A stretch of 64,000 nt of DNA from JAJDAH01 sp964487605. Its GTDB lineage: Bacteria; Myxococcota_A; Polyangia; Polyangiales; Polyangiaceae. A program made the position numbers and the translations under genes. The stretch covers positions 1 to 64,000 of the forward strand of contig CAZARU010000015.1 of the NCBI GenBank assembly GCA_964487605.1, read 5' to 3'. The notes under the pieces were generated by a model. It was not told the DNA's origin. It saw nothing but the letters and a program-made list of their open reading frames with translations, and ran no database searches. Shown here in pieces: positions 39,761-48,791 of this stretch. The stretch's first letter is position 1. Each line of letters starts with the position of its first letter.

Positions 39761-41537
39761 TCTGATTCTCTCCCGTCCGTGCGCGTCCCCGGCTCCGGAA
39801 ACGCCGACTCCAATCGAAGCGCAGGAGCCTAGCGAATACGAACGGCAATGTCACGAGCAGCGAGCCAGGGGCGCCACGCGCGCCGCGACGCCCCTGCAAC
39901 TTGCACGAGCATCCGTCGGCGCGATCACCGTGACTCGGAGCGCTCGCGTCCACCGAGGCGTCGGCCGGGGCGCCCCCCGCACCCGCGTCGGCGACCATGG
40001 CGTCGCGCGTGGGCTCGGAGGGCGGGGCGTCGATCGTCACGGTGCCGGTGGCGGTCGCCGCGAAATGAGGCGGCGCGCGGTCGTACTTCTCCCAGAGGGC
40101 GTACATCCTCGCGCCGGCGTCGTCCGTGAAGTTCGCGTCACGGAGTGACTCGACGTACTCGCGCGACGTGGTCTGGTAGACGAAGCGAGCGCTCACGTGG
40201 AGCGCGCCACGCGCTTCGCCGGGCAGCGCGACCGTGTACTCGGCGTCGTCCCAGTGGGCGAGCACCGGCTCGCCGGCATCGGTGGTCGAGACCGTCGGGT
40301 ACGAGCGACCCACGGGAACGGTGTCGGCCGCCGGGACGAATCCCCTCGGAGGGACACGCGTGTCCTGCAGTAGCTCGTCCTGCAGGATGAAGTGGAACCC
40401 CTCCGTCCCCTGGGCGGCCATCCGCACCTCGTAGGTGCGGAGCTGCGGGTCGTCGGCGCGCGTCGCCGTGGCGAGGTCGTACGCCCCCGAGTGGAGGAGG
40501 GAAGCGCCGGCGTCGTCGGTCACCGTCACCTCCAGCCACGCACGGCGCCCCTCCGGGTAACCGGTGGGCAGCTTGTGACCGGTCAAATTCGTCAGGCGCA
40601 CACCGAAGCGAAGCTCCTCCCCGGGCTTCGCCGACTCCGGCAGCGCCAGGGAGACCGCCGCGGACGCGTCGAGCATCTTCTCGGCGTTCGCGGCCGTCTG
40701 CTCGTACGCGGCCTGCCGGTTCAGCTCGGGATACTCACCTGCGAGGACCAGGGGCATCCAGTAGTTGCCACCCGCGAGCTCGTGACGATGCACGTCACGC
40801 TCGGGCATCCCCGGTGCGCCGCACGCGAAGCCTCGCTCGGCCGGCAGGTGGCAGCGCTGGCAGGTGGTCCCCTCGGCAGAGAAGGCGCTCGCCGCCCACT
40901 CCGTGTACGTGCGCTCGATGGCGAACCCATCGCGGAACGGGTTCGAAACGTCGTGGCAGAGACCGCAGAGTCGCGAGTCCTCGAAGTAGGCCGAGAACTC
41001 CCACTCGTGGGGCGCCAGCGAATCGGCGATGGGCCCGCGCCTGACGAAGTCATCGGCAACCTGGTACTGACCGGTCCCGATGTACGGCGTTCCCGTGGGT
41101 CCCATGTTCAGGCGATGGCAGAAATCGCACTGCACGCTCTCGAAGTCGTCGGGCTCGAGGCGGGAAATCAGGGGCGGTGTGGATCGACCGCCGAGCCAGG
41201 CTCTGGGCGCATGACAGCGGATGCAGATCTCGCCGGAACCGGGGATATCCTGATTCGCGACGGTGAGCGCCGCCTGGAAGAGCGGATCGCGCGCGGCGTT
41301 CGCCATCATGGTTCCCATCCACGTGTCGTTCGCCGCGTAGGTCGCGTGGGACGAGTGGCAACCCGCGCACACGGAGGGGTGACGCAGGGGTTGCGTCAGC
41401 TCGTTCGGTTGCGTGCCGGGAAGGAAACTGGGCGAGTCGGTGGTCGCATCTCCGCCGTCGGCGAGCGCCGCCGGCGCAGCGGCCAGGAGCACCGCCATGA
41501 CCGCGGCAAGACGCCGAAACTTCGCGCTGGCCAGCAT
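39690..41537 (-). CDS. Pentahaem c-type cytochrome with MYXO-CTERM-like sorting tail
   Basis: 615 residues. Signal peptide 1-26 (cleavage after AAPAALA), five CxxCH sites (CAGCH, CIRCH, CDFCH, CGLCH, CQRCH) in the first 250 residues, then a beta domain (about 280-510) starting LTNLTGHKLPTGYPEGR. Near the C terminus DGCSC is followed by a hydrophobic stretch (GSLLVTLPFVFARLL) and Arg-rich residues, the layout of MYXO-CTERM sorting signals. About 30 further residues follow, read in overlap with the next gene; a stop or frameshift in this tail would restore a usual length. Start at ATG 41537, since the signal peptide begins there. Likely surface-exposed electron transfer. Confidence 0.87.
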   Translation of the reverse strand: MLASAKFRRLAAVMAVLLAAAPAALADGGDATTDSPSFLPGTQPNELTQPLRHPSVCAGCHSSHATYAANDTWMGTMMANAARDPLFQAALTVANQDIPGSGEICIRCHAPRAWLGGRSTPPLISRLEPDDFESVQCDFCHRLNMGPTGTPYIGTGQYQVADDFVRRGPIADSLAPHEWEFSAYFEDSRLCGLCHDVSNPFRDGFAIERTYTEWAASAFSAEGTTCQRCHLPAERGFACGAPGMPERDVHRHELAGGNYWMPLVLAGEYPELNRQAAYEQTAANAEKMLDASAAVSLALPESAKPGEELRFGVRLTNLTGHKLPTGYPEGRRAWLEVTVTDDAGASLLHSGAYDLATATRADDPQLRTYEVRMAAQGTEGFHFILQDELLQDTRVPPRGFVPAADTVPVGRSYPTVSTTDAGEPVLAHWDDAEYTVALPGEARGALHVSARFVYQTTSREYVESLRDANFTDDAGARMYALWEKYDRAPPHFAATATGTVTIDAPPSEPTRDAMVADAGAGGAPADASVDASAPSHGDRADGCSCKLQGRRGARGAPGSLLVTLPFVFARLLRFDWSRRFRSRGRARTGENQNETLDDVARDERARGGDRRRLWG

Positions 41538-41638
41538 CCGCCAGATCTCGCACGGACGGTCCCGCACGAGAACCCCGCTCAGCGAGTGGCTTCGCTCGCC
41601 CTTGCCCCGCGCACGCGGTTCAGGCGACCTTTGCGCCG

Positions 41639-42688
41639 GTGACGACAGTTCTTCGCTTCGAAGCCCTCGGCGTCGTCGTGGCGCTGTTCCTGGCCGCCTG
41701 CGACCGGGGCACCCCGGAGCGCAGCGTCACCGAGAAGAAGCCGGCCGCGGCCGCCTCGGCGGCGCCTGCGGCACCCGCCCCGGTCATCGACTCCGTGGCG
41801 GCACGCTTCGGCGACACGAAGCGGATCGTGGCCATCGGCGACGTCCACGGCGATCTCGACGGCCTTCGACGCGCGCTGCGCCTCGCGGGCGCCATCGACG
41901 TCGAGGACGACTGGATCGGCGGCGAGCTCGTCGTCGTGCAGACGGGCGATCAGCTCGACCGCGGGGACCAGGAGCGCGGCATCCTCGATCTCCTGGCCAA
42001 GCTGGAGGAGCAGGCCGCCAAGGCAGGCGGCGCGCTGCACGTCCTGAACGGCAACCACGAGGTCATGAACGTGCAGGGCGACTTCCGATACGTCACGCCC
42101 GGCGGCTTCTCCGAGTTCCGAGACGTGACCGGCGGCAGCCCGGACGTCACGCGCATGCCCAGCGTCGCGCAGGGCCGGGCAGCGGCGTTCTTCCCTCGCG
42201 GGCGCTACGCGAAGCAGCTCGGGGCGCGGAACACGGTGGTCACGGTCGGCGACACCGTGTTCGCCCACGGCGGCGTGCTGCCGAAGCACGTGGAGTACGG
42301 GATCACTCGCTTGAACTCGGAGGTACGCGCGTGGATGAACGGTACCCGCGCGGAGCCCCCCGCCGTCGTGGTCGCCGAGGACGGCCCCATCTGGACGCGG
42401 TTCTACTCGGAGCCCGAGACCGCCGAGGCCCACTGCCAGGTCCTGCGGCGCACCCTCGACATGATGCGCGCCGACCGCCTGGTGGTCGGGCACACGACGC
42501 AGAAGGACGGCATCACGTCGGCCTGCGACGGGAAGGTGTGGCGCATCGACGTCGGCATTGCCAGGTACTACGGCAGCCGCATCGAAGCGCTCGAGCTCGT
42601 TCGCAAGGAGACGCTGGTCGAGCACGCGGGGACCAAGATCCCGAAGGCCGACACCCGGATCGGGATCTTGCGCGAGAAGGCCCGCTGA
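41639..42688 (+). CDS. PPP-type (Shewanella-like) protein phosphatase lipoprotein
   Basis: 349 residues. Signal peptide with lipobox FLAAC (Cys21), an Ala/Pro linker, then a calcineurin-like catalytic domain with the PPP motifs GDVHGD (about 68-73), GDQLDRGDQE (about 102-111), GNHEVMN (about 135-141), AHGG, and VVGHTTQKDG. The GDxHGD / GDxxDRG / GNHE set without the C-terminal SAPNY motif is typical of Shewanella-like phosphatases. Located outside the cytoplasm, so it may act on phosphoproteins or small phosphates. GTG start 41639; no SD evident. It is divergent from the cytochrome gene. Confidence 0.87.
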   Translation: MTTVLRFEALGVVVALFLAACDRGTPERSVTEKKPAAAASAAPAAPAPVIDSVAARFGDTKRIVAIGDVHGDLDGLRRALRLAGAIDVEDDWIGGELVVVQTGDQLDRGDQERGILDLLAKLEEQAAKAGGALHVLNGNHEVMNVQGDFRYVTPGGFSEFRDVTGGSPDVTRMPSVAQGRAAAFFPRGRYAKQLGARNTVVTVGDTVFAHGGVLPKHVEYGITRLNSEVRAWMNGTRAEPPAVVVAEDGPIWTRFYSEPETAEAHCQVLRRTLDMMRADRLVVGHTTQKDGITSACDGKVWRIDVGIARYYGSRIEALELVRKETLVEHAGTKIPKADTRIGILREKAR

Positions 42689-42695
42689 GCCAGCG

Positions 42696-43313
42696 TCAGC
42701 GCGGTGCCGCGGCGGACCCCTCGGCGCGCGCTCGCCGCGCGCGATCGTGATCCCCGGCGCCGCGTCGCACGATGTCGGCGTCGCGCGCCGCGCGCACCGC
42801 AGTCTCTTCGAGGCTCGCCGTGAAGAGGGTCAGCCCCCAGATCCCGTTCTCGCGCCGGCGAAACGGGTAGCGCGTCCCTCGCACCGTCTCCACCGTGGCG
42901 CGCTCACCGCTGACCTCCACCCGCGCCACCCCGGAGAGGTCGCGCCGCAGGTAGTCCACCCAGCCGTGCTTTCTCGCAAGGTGCGCGAAGACGCCCGAGC
43001 CATCTCGAGCCTCCGCCTCGGCGCGGTACTCTTCGCCCAGGGAAGTCCGCTCCGGCTCCGGGTAGCTCGCGAGCACCAGGTCGCGTGCCTCCCGACGGTA
43101 CCGCCCGATCGTGAAGCAGGCGTGCTGCGCCCGCGTCTCGGTGTAGGCGAAGAAGGCCTCCGGCGCGTCGCGATTGACCGCGCTCATCACGCGCAGGTAC
43201 GCGCCCTCGGGCGTCGTATCGCGCGGGTACCGCAGCCAGGCCCACCCGAAGCCACCGCCGAGCGTGACCACGCCGATCCCCGTGAAGAGGAGCAGAGCAC
43301 GCCGACGCGTCAT
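42696..43313 (-). CDS. Membrane-anchored protein of unknown function
   Basis: 205 residues. Basic start MTRRRALLLF and one N-terminal membrane segment (about 5-22) followed by a soluble domain outside the cytoplasm (about 30-185) with no recognised motif (YLRVMSAVNRDAPEAFFAY, ACFTIGRYRREARDLVLASYP). The tail is Arg/Ala-rich. It resembles small myxobacterial envelope proteins with an NTF2-like pattern, but this is weak. Start at ATG 43313, 6 nt after TAAGTC and without SD. Convergent with the phosphatase gene, 7 nt apart. Confidence 0.7.
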   Translation of the reverse strand: MTRRRALLLFTGIGVVTLGGGFGWAWLRYPRDTTPEGAYLRVMSAVNRDAPEAFFAYTETRAQHACFTIGRYRREARDLVLASYPEPERTSLGEEYRAEAEARDGSGVFAHLARKHGWVDYLRRDLSGVARVEVSGERATVETVRGTRYPFRRRENGIWGLTLFTASLEETAVRAARDADIVRRGAGDHDRARRARAEGSAAAPR

Positions 43314-43319
43314 CGCGCG

Positions 43320-43325
43320 GACTTA
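43320..43325 (-). promoter_or_regulatory. -10-like TAAGTC, N6 before ATG 43313
   Basis: Minus-strand TAAGTC six nt before the ATG; the last base departs from TANNNT. No SD sequence. Confidence 0.35.
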
Positions 43326-43403
43326 CCCAAGAACACCCGGTACGGCAAACGGCGCTCGTCCGCGCACGGTGGTCGGCGACTGTCGCCCGGCGCCCTTTCG
43401 CGC

Positions 43404-43409
43404 TAGGTC
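43404..43409 (+). promoter_or_regulatory. -10-like TAGGTC, N9 before ATG 43419
   Basis: TAGGTC nine nt before the start codon, no SD sequence; the final C departs from TANNNT. Confidence 0.4.
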
Positions 43410-43418
43410 CGTGTCCGC

Positions 43419-44168
43419 ATGTGGCAGGGCCGAAGCGTCGCGGTCGTCGTTCCGGCTCACCAGGAAGAGCGCCGCATCGGCGGTGTGCTCGCCGGGCTGC
43501 CCGCATGGATCGACGTCGCCGTGGTCGTCGACGACGCGAGCACCGACGAGACTCGTCTCCGCGCGCTCGAGGCAGGCGACCCGCGCGTGACGGTCGTGAC
43601 GCACGAGGTGAACCGGGGCGTCGGCGCCGCAATCGCCACCGGGTACCGCGCCGCCCTCGCCCGAGGCGCCGACGTGCTCGTGGTGATGGCGGGCGACGGC
43701 CAGATGGACCCGGCAGATCTGGCGAACCTGGTCACCCCCGTCGCGAACGGCGACGCGGACTATGCCAAGGGCAACCGGATGACGCACCCGGAGCGCCGAA
43801 ACATGCCGCTCGGGCGGCGCGTCGCGGGCCGCGCCCTCGGTCTCGTGACCAGCGCCGTCACGGGCTACGCCGTGCTCGACCCGCAGTGCGGCTACACGGC
43901 CCTGTCGTCTCGCGCGGCTCGCACCATCGACTGGGACGACCTGTGGCCGCGCTACGGATACCCCAACGACCTGCTCGCGCTGCTGGCGATGGGGGATCAC
44001 CGGGTCGTCGAGGTCCCGGTGCGCCCGGTTTACGCCGGTGAGGCCAGCGGCGTTCGACCGTGGCACGTCTTCGTCGTGATGGGGCTGCTCGGTCGGCGAA
44101 CGCTCGGCGCGCGCCGAGCGCGCCGAGCGCGCCGAGCGCGCCGAGCGACCGGGGCCGGCATGGCGTGA
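43419..44168 (+). CDS. Family 2 glycosyltransferase (DPM1/DPG-like)
   Basis: 249 residues. GT-A fold with VVVPAHQEERRIGGVL (9-24), VVDDASTDET (36-45), nucleotide-sugar DxD-like MAGDGQMDPADL (about 90-101), and DPQCGYTALS. No membrane segments at the C terminus, so it resembles soluble dolichyl-phosphate-mannose-synthase-type enzymes that load a polyprenyl phosphate. The C terminus ends in four ARR repeats coded by a 9-bp tandem repeat (44111-44146), possibly a membrane-binding basic tail. Start ATG 43419 follows TAGGTC by 9 nt. Confidence 0.88.
   Translation: MWQGRSVAVVVPAHQEERRIGGVLAGLPAWIDVAVVVDDASTDETRLRALEAGDPRVTVVTHEVNRGVGAAIATGYRAALARGADVLVVMAGDGQMDPADLANLVTPVANGDADYAKGNRMTHPERRNMPLGRRVAGRALGLVTSAVTGYAVLDPQCGYTALSSRAARTIDWDDLWPRYGYPNDLLALLAMGDHRVVEVPVRPVYAGEASGVRPWHVFVVMGLLGRRTLGARRARRARRARRATGAGMA
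44111..44146 (+). repeat. 9-bp tandem repeat, four copies
   Basis: GCGCCGAGC repeated four times without interruption, coding (ARR)n at the C terminus of the glycosyltransferase. Length changes keep frame. Confidence 0.9.
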
Positions 44169-44185
44169 ACGGCGTCGTGCGCCGT
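44169..44185. terminator. Small hairpin between convergent genes
   Basis: ACGGCG-TCGTG-CGCCGT, 6-bp stem, in the 16-nt gap between the glycosyltransferase and purB stops. No T run, so any terminator role is weak. Confidence 0.25.
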
Positions 44186-45483
44186 CACGCTTCGAGCGCG
44201 CGCGCGACGATGTCGTCCGCCCAGCGCAGCGCGTGGTCCAGATCGAAGCACGCGTGGATCTCGTCGGCGCCGAGCTTCGCCGAGACGTCCGGATCGGCGA
44301 GCAGGAACTGCTCGAAGTCGCCTTCGCCGGCAAATGCTCTCATCGCGTTGCGCTGCACCAGCTCGTACGCGGCCTGCCGCGCGAGTCCCTTCCCCACGAG
44401 CGCGAGCATCACGGCCTCGCTGAAGTAGAGGCCGCCCGTGCGCTCCAGGTTGGCGCGCATCGCCTCGGGATAGACGACCAGTCCCTCCGCCAGGCCCGCA
44501 GCGCGGTCGAGCATGAACGCGAGGGTGGTCGTCGCGTCCGGCGCCAGCATGCGCTCGACCGACGAGTGCGAGATGTCACGCTCGTGCCACAGGGCCACGT
44601 TCTCGAGAGCCGGCACCACGGCCGCTCGCACCATGCGCGCGAGCCCGCAGAGGTTCTCGCTGAGGATGGGGTTGCGCTTGTGGGGCATCGCGCTCGACCC
44701 CTTCTGGCCTTTCTGGAATCTCTCCTCGGCCTCGCCCACCTCGGTCCGCTGCCAGTGCCGCACGTTCGTCGCGAAGCGCTCGATGGCCGCCGCGTAGAGC
44801 GCCATGGCCGAGAAGAGCGACGCATGCCGATCTCGCGCCACCACCTGGGTCGCCACCGTCTCGGCGCGCAGCCCGAGGGCCGAGAGCGCCCTGGCTTCCA
44901 CGTCGGGCGAGAGGTGCGCGTAGGTGCCCACGGCACCCGCAATCTTGCCGACCGCGACGTCGCCCGCGGCGGCCTCGAGCCGCGCGTGGGCCCGCTTGGC
45001 CTCCGCGACGTGCCCGGCGAGCACGACGCCGAACGTCGTGGGTTCGGCGTGAATCCCGTGGGAACGCCCGATGATGGGCGTGCGGGCGTGCTCCTTCGCG
45101 CGCACCGACAGCGCGGCGACGTACCGACCACTGCGCTCGCACAGGCTCTGCGCAGCTCGCCACAGCAGGATCGCGAAGCTCGTGTCGAGGACGTCGTTCG
45201 ACGTCATGCCGCGGTGCAGCCAGCGCGCAGGGGGCCCCGCCAGCTGCTCCACGTGCGTGAGGAACGCGATCACGTCGTGGCGCGTCGTCTTCTCGATGTC
45301 CTCGATGGCTGCGGCGTTCGGCACGAGGTTCATGGCGCGCAGCGCGCCGCCGGTCCCTCGCGGTACGAGGCCCTCGTCCTCCATGGCCTCGCACGCGGCG
45401 AGCTCGACCTCGAGCCAGGTCGCGTAGCGCGTGGCGTCCGACCAGAGCGCGGCGAAGTCCGCCGGCGTGTAGCGGGGAATCAT
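44185..45483 (-). CDS. purB: Adenylosuccinate lyase
   Basis: Cleaves SAICAR and adenylosuccinate, two steps of purine synthesis. 432 residues of the fumarase/aspartase superfamily: MTSNDVLDT (about 93-101), SHGIHAEPTTFG (about 139-150), and the flexible-loop signature SSAMPHKRNPI (about 265-275). Length and order match bacterial PurB. Start ATG 45483, exactly 9 nt after TAGGGT on the minus strand, no SD. Not near other purine genes; the pyrimidine gene pyrE lies at 53.6 kb. Confidence 0.96.
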   Translation of the reverse strand: MIPRYTPADFAALWSDATRYATWLEVELAACEAMEDEGLVPRGTGGALRAMNLVPNAAAIEDIEKTTRHDVIAFLTHVEQLAGPPARWLHRGMTSNDVLDTSFAILLWRAAQSLCERSGRYVAALSVRAKEHARTPIIGRSHGIHAEPTTFGVVLAGHVAEAKRAHARLEAAAGDVAVGKIAGAVGTYAHLSPDVEARALSALGLRAETVATQVVARDRHASLFSAMALYAAAIERFATNVRHWQRTEVGEAEERFQKGQKGSSAMPHKRNPILSENLCGLARMVRAAVVPALENVALWHERDISHSSVERMLAPDATTTLAFMLDRAAGLAEGLVVYPEAMRANLERTGGLYFSEAVMLALVGKGLARQAAYELVQRNAMRAFAGEGDFEQFLLADPDVSAKLGADEIHACFDLDHALRWADDIVARALEA

Positions 45484-45492
45484 CGCGGAAGG

Positions 45493-45498
45493 ACCCTA
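45493..45498 (-). promoter_or_regulatory. -10 element TAGGGT, N9 before purB ATG
   Basis: Minus-strand TAGGGT nine nt before the start codon, no SD sequence. Confidence 0.5.
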
Positions 45499-45545
45499 GT
45501 CGAGATGCCCACGCGCGCGAACCCACCCGGCGAAAAAATGCGCGA

Positions 45546-48500
45546 TCACCGGCGCAGCACGGTCGTCCCCGGCAGGCGAAGCACCTCCGCGGGAACCTCC
45601 AGCGTCGGCTCGAACCGGCAGCTCATGGTGCGGTACTCCGCGATGCGCCGCCCCTCTTCCTCGCGACCCCACCGGAAGAGCCACGCGCGCTCGAGGTCGT
45701 CCAGGGGCACCAGGGCCCGCTCCTCGGCAGAGAACGTCTCCGTGGGCACGGTGACGGCGTCGAACGTCGCCACGCAGGGATCCGAAGGCGTACCGTGCAG
45801 GACGGCACCGTCGGTCAGCATGACCCGCAGCGGCTCGTTGGCGTCCGTCACGACCATCGGATGCCGTGTGCCGGGGAGGTGCGGCGAGACCACGCGCGGC
45901 GTGGACGTGCGGCGCGCCGCAGGGCACGGCGACGGACGATCGCCGAGCGCCCTGGGCGTCGGGATGGCGACGGGGAGCATCGCGCCGCGCGCCGTGAAGG
46001 GGATGAACGTCCCCTCCGCCTCTTCGCCGAGCGCGCTCCAGCGCGCGACGTGGAGACCAGCGGTCTTCCCCAGGTAGGCCACCCTGAACGACTGGCGGAG
46101 ACCGAAGCGCTCCGGGCGCAGGACGCCGACCGCCGAGGCGTCGAACGTCCAGTCCTCGCCCGACGATTGCGCCCGCACGATCGCCGACCCGCGCCCCACC
46201 ACGCGAACCGGCACGGCGACACCCGCGACCCGCGTGATGTCGCTGAAGTCCACGTCCACGGGCCCGGCGGGCCAAGGGACCGGCCGCAGCGACGTGCTCC
46301 TCGTGCCGTCCAGGAAATGGGTGGCCTGGGCGTCCCGCGCGTGAGCGTGAAGCCGCACGTGCACGCCGCCGGGCGCGATGCTGAGGAGATTCGGCTGCGC
46401 ACGGCGGCTGCGCTCGCCCGCGGCCTCGTAGTCACCCGGTTGATACGCGCCGCCGCGAGCGATGCGCGCACGCTCCACGACGCCGTCGATGCGATTGTCC
46501 CACGCCACCTCGACGTCGGAGATCTCCGCGCGGGTCGTCGGCAGCGGGTAGCGCAGCACGGCGCCACCCTCTATCTGGCTCTCGTACGTGAACGCGAAGG
46601 TCTCCGCATTCGCGATGGGTGGCAGCAGCTCGTGGCGCTCGACGCGAACCCGGGCGCCCTGCACGCCGTGGAACGTCACCGCCGTCGCCTCGGACGGACG
46701 GACCTCCGCCTCGAACCACGCGACGTTGCCGAGGGCCGCCGTCCGCGCGTCCGGGAGCGCGCCCAGCGCGCCGATCCGCGTCCATGCCGATCCGTCGAGG
46801 GAGCACGCGATGGGCGTTCGAACGCGTCGATCGTGGAGCTCGGTCGCGGCCTCCGGCGGCGCCATCCCGGGCGCGCCGAGCTCCGCCTGCCCGCGCCAGC
46901 CCGAGCGCGTCAGCTCGTCGCCCACGACGCACCCGACCCTCGTGCAGGAGAGCTCGAAGGCGCAGCCGTCGTCTTCGCCGCAGGGAGAGACCGGCAGGGC
47001 GCCCACGGAGGCCCAGCTCGCTCCGCCGTCGAGGGACTCCCACGCCTGCCGCGTCGAACCGTGGACCGCCAGGGCGTGCAGCCCGACGGCGCTCACGCGG
47101 GCGCCTGGCGCGGGACTCGGCGAAATCGCGAGGACGCGCCCTCCTTCGTCCGTGACGACGATCTGCCACTCGTCGTCGCGCTCGAGCACGACGGCCAGTG
47201 ACCCGTCCTCGGACGCACCGAGCGCGGCGACCCGCACGTCCGCCTTGCGAACGTCCCACGGGCGCAGCACCTCCTCGTCCTGGGACGGCAGCTCGACGCG
47301 GTCGATGTCGCGGGCTGCGAACGTCTTGCCCCCGTCGCGCGACACGAAGACGGCCAGCGCGTCGTTCTTCGTCCGACGCCCCACGGCGTAGATGATGCGC
47401 CCATCCGCGGAGATCCCGAGAGCGTCGGCGCCGTCGCGGAGCGCCGGCGTCACGGCCGGCGCGAACTCGAACTCTCCCTCGGCGCGTTTCGCCTCACGCT
47501 TCGGCGGCGCGTCGTCGTCGCGGCGCGCGCGCTCGATCCGCGGACGCCGATACAGCACGCCCCGCGCTCGACATCCGCGAGCCGGTGCGACGCAGACACC
47601 CGTGACGACGAGGCCGCCGTCGGGCCCGACGACCATCTCGAAGGAGCCAGGGTGCGCGTAGGCGGTCAGCGAGTCCTTCTGGAACGTCCTGCCCTCGTCC
47701 TCGCTGCGGAAGAACTCCACCTCCATGGACTCCGCCGCGATGGTGCGCCCGCAGGCCACGTGGAGGTGGCGGCCATACCCCGCCACGCGCGCGACGTCGC
47801 ACCTGGACGAGAGGGCGAGGCGCTTCTCCTGGAGCGGCCCGGCGAGCGGCCCGGCAAACATCGTCCAACCCGAAGGGCTCTTGGCAGACTTCCCGAGCTC
47901 CACGTAGCGCGCACCGATGACCGTCGCCGCGCCCGTGACCAGCGCGGCGGCGTTCGCCCCGCGTGGGATCTTCGCGCCCAGGTCGAAGCGCGTCGAGCGG
48001 GACGGGGTGCCTCCCTGGGTCACACCTGCGGGGGTCCAGGTCGCGACGCCGGTGGGGGTGCTGATGGCGATCCCGGAAGCGGCCGTGTCGAGCGCCACGG
48101 CACCCATCGGTGGCGTGTCCACGCGCGCCCACGTCGCGCCGGCGTCCGTCGTGCGGTAGAGCGCCTCCGGCACGGCGAGCGCCAGGCCGCTTCCCGTTCC
48201 GTCCCGCAGCATCGCCACGTCGGAGAAGGTCTCCTCGGGGCCCACGGTGTGCCACACGGCACCACCATCGCTCCCTCGGGCGAGGCGTCCGTCGTGCCGT
48301 ATCGCAACGATGGCGTCGCCGGCACCCGCCACCACCGCCAGGCGGTCCACGGGCGCCGACGAACGAACGAACGCCCCGAGCGGCTCGGACGCCTCGTACG
48401 AGGTTCCGCTCGATCCGACGAAGAGCCAGCCGTCGGGTGTGCGAGTGACGGAGACGATGTCTTCGGGCGCCGAGACTGCCGCGGCGCGCGCCCAGCCGTC

Positions 48501-48752
48501 CTCGACGAGCCACCGCTCGCCACGAGCGCCCGCGTACAGCACCGTTCCGGCACCGGCGTCGAGCTTCACGCGCAGGGCCGCTGGTTGGCGCGGGTGATAG
48601 CGCCACGTCGCCGGAGACTCGTAAGGCGAACGCGCCGAGACGGCGTCGAGGAGCGAGACGCGACGGCCGGCCGGCGGAGGCACGGCGCTGCACGCCGCCA
48701 CGACCGCGACGAACGCCAAGCTCGCGGCGCGCTGGCGTGGCGGCGTGCTCAT
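45546..48752 (-). CDS. Large beta-propeller lipoprotein (sortilin/BNR-like)
   Basis: 1068 residues. Lipobox VVAAC (Cys21), then several propeller-like segments with BNR/Asp-box signatures, e.g. SDGGAVWHTVG, TTDAGATWARVD, SEDEGRTFQKD, SRDGGKTFAARD, SLDGGASWASVG. These Ser-x-Asp-x-Gly-x-Thr-Trp boxes span about 130-650 as in VPS10/BNR-repeat proteins. The C-terminal 400 residues are beta-rich with paired cysteines. Probably a surface binding protein or an inactive or active glycan-binding propeller. TACCAT lies 6 nt before ATG 48752, no SD. It is on the same strand as purB, which begins 63 nt downstream with its own -10. Confidence 0.83.
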   Translation of the reverse strand: MSTPPRQRAASLAFVAVVAACSAVPPPAGRRVSLLDAVSARSPYESPATWRYHPRQPAALRVKLDAGAGTVLYAGARGERWLVEDGWARAAAVSAPEDIVSVTRTPDGWLFVGSSGTSYEASEPLGAFVRSSAPVDRLAVVAGAGDAIVAIRHDGRLARGSDGGAVWHTVGPEETFSDVAMLRDGTGSGLALAVPEALYRTTDAGATWARVDTPPMGAVALDTAASGIAISTPTGVATWTPAGVTQGGTPSRSTRFDLGAKIPRGANAAALVTGAATVIGARYVELGKSAKSPSGWTMFAGPLAGPLQEKRLALSSRCDVARVAGYGRHLHVACGRTIAAESMEVEFFRSEDEGRTFQKDSLTAYAHPGSFEMVVGPDGGLVVTGVCVAPARGCRARGVLYRRPRIERARRDDDAPPKREAKRAEGEFEFAPAVTPALRDGADALGISADGRIIYAVGRRTKNDALAVFVSRDGGKTFAARDIDRVELPSQDEEVLRPWDVRKADVRVAALGASEDGSLAVVLERDDEWQIVVTDEGGRVLAISPSPAPGARVSAVGLHALAVHGSTRQAWESLDGGASWASVGALPVSPCGEDDGCAFELSCTRVGCVVGDELTRSGWRGQAELGAPGMAPPEAATELHDRRVRTPIACSLDGSAWTRIGALGALPDARTAALGNVAWFEAEVRPSEATAVTFHGVQGARVRVERHELLPPIANAETFAFTYESQIEGGAVLRYPLPTTRAEISDVEVAWDNRIDGVVERARIARGGAYQPGDYEAAGERSRRAQPNLLSIAPGGVHVRLHAHARDAQATHFLDGTRSTSLRPVPWPAGPVDVDFSDITRVAGVAVPVRVVGRGSAIVRAQSSGEDWTFDASAVGVLRPERFGLRQSFRVAYLGKTAGLHVARWSALGEEAEGTFIPFTARGAMLPVAIPTPRALGDRPSPCPAARRTSTPRVVSPHLPGTRHPMVVTDANEPLRVMLTDGAVLHGTPSDPCVATFDAVTVPTETFSAEERALVPLDDLERAWLFRWGREEEGRRIAEYRTMSCRFEPTLEVPAEVLRLPGTTVLRR

Positions 48753-48758
48753 GGGGTC

Positions 48759-48764
48759 ATGGTA
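48759..48764 (-). promoter_or_regulatory. -10 element TACCAT, N6 before ATG 48752
   Basis: Minus-strand TACCAT six nt before the ATG, with TCGACC 17 nt further upstream. Leaderless geometry, no SD. Confidence 0.45.
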
Positions 48765-48791
48765 ATCGTGGCGCGGCGCGCGGTCGATGCG

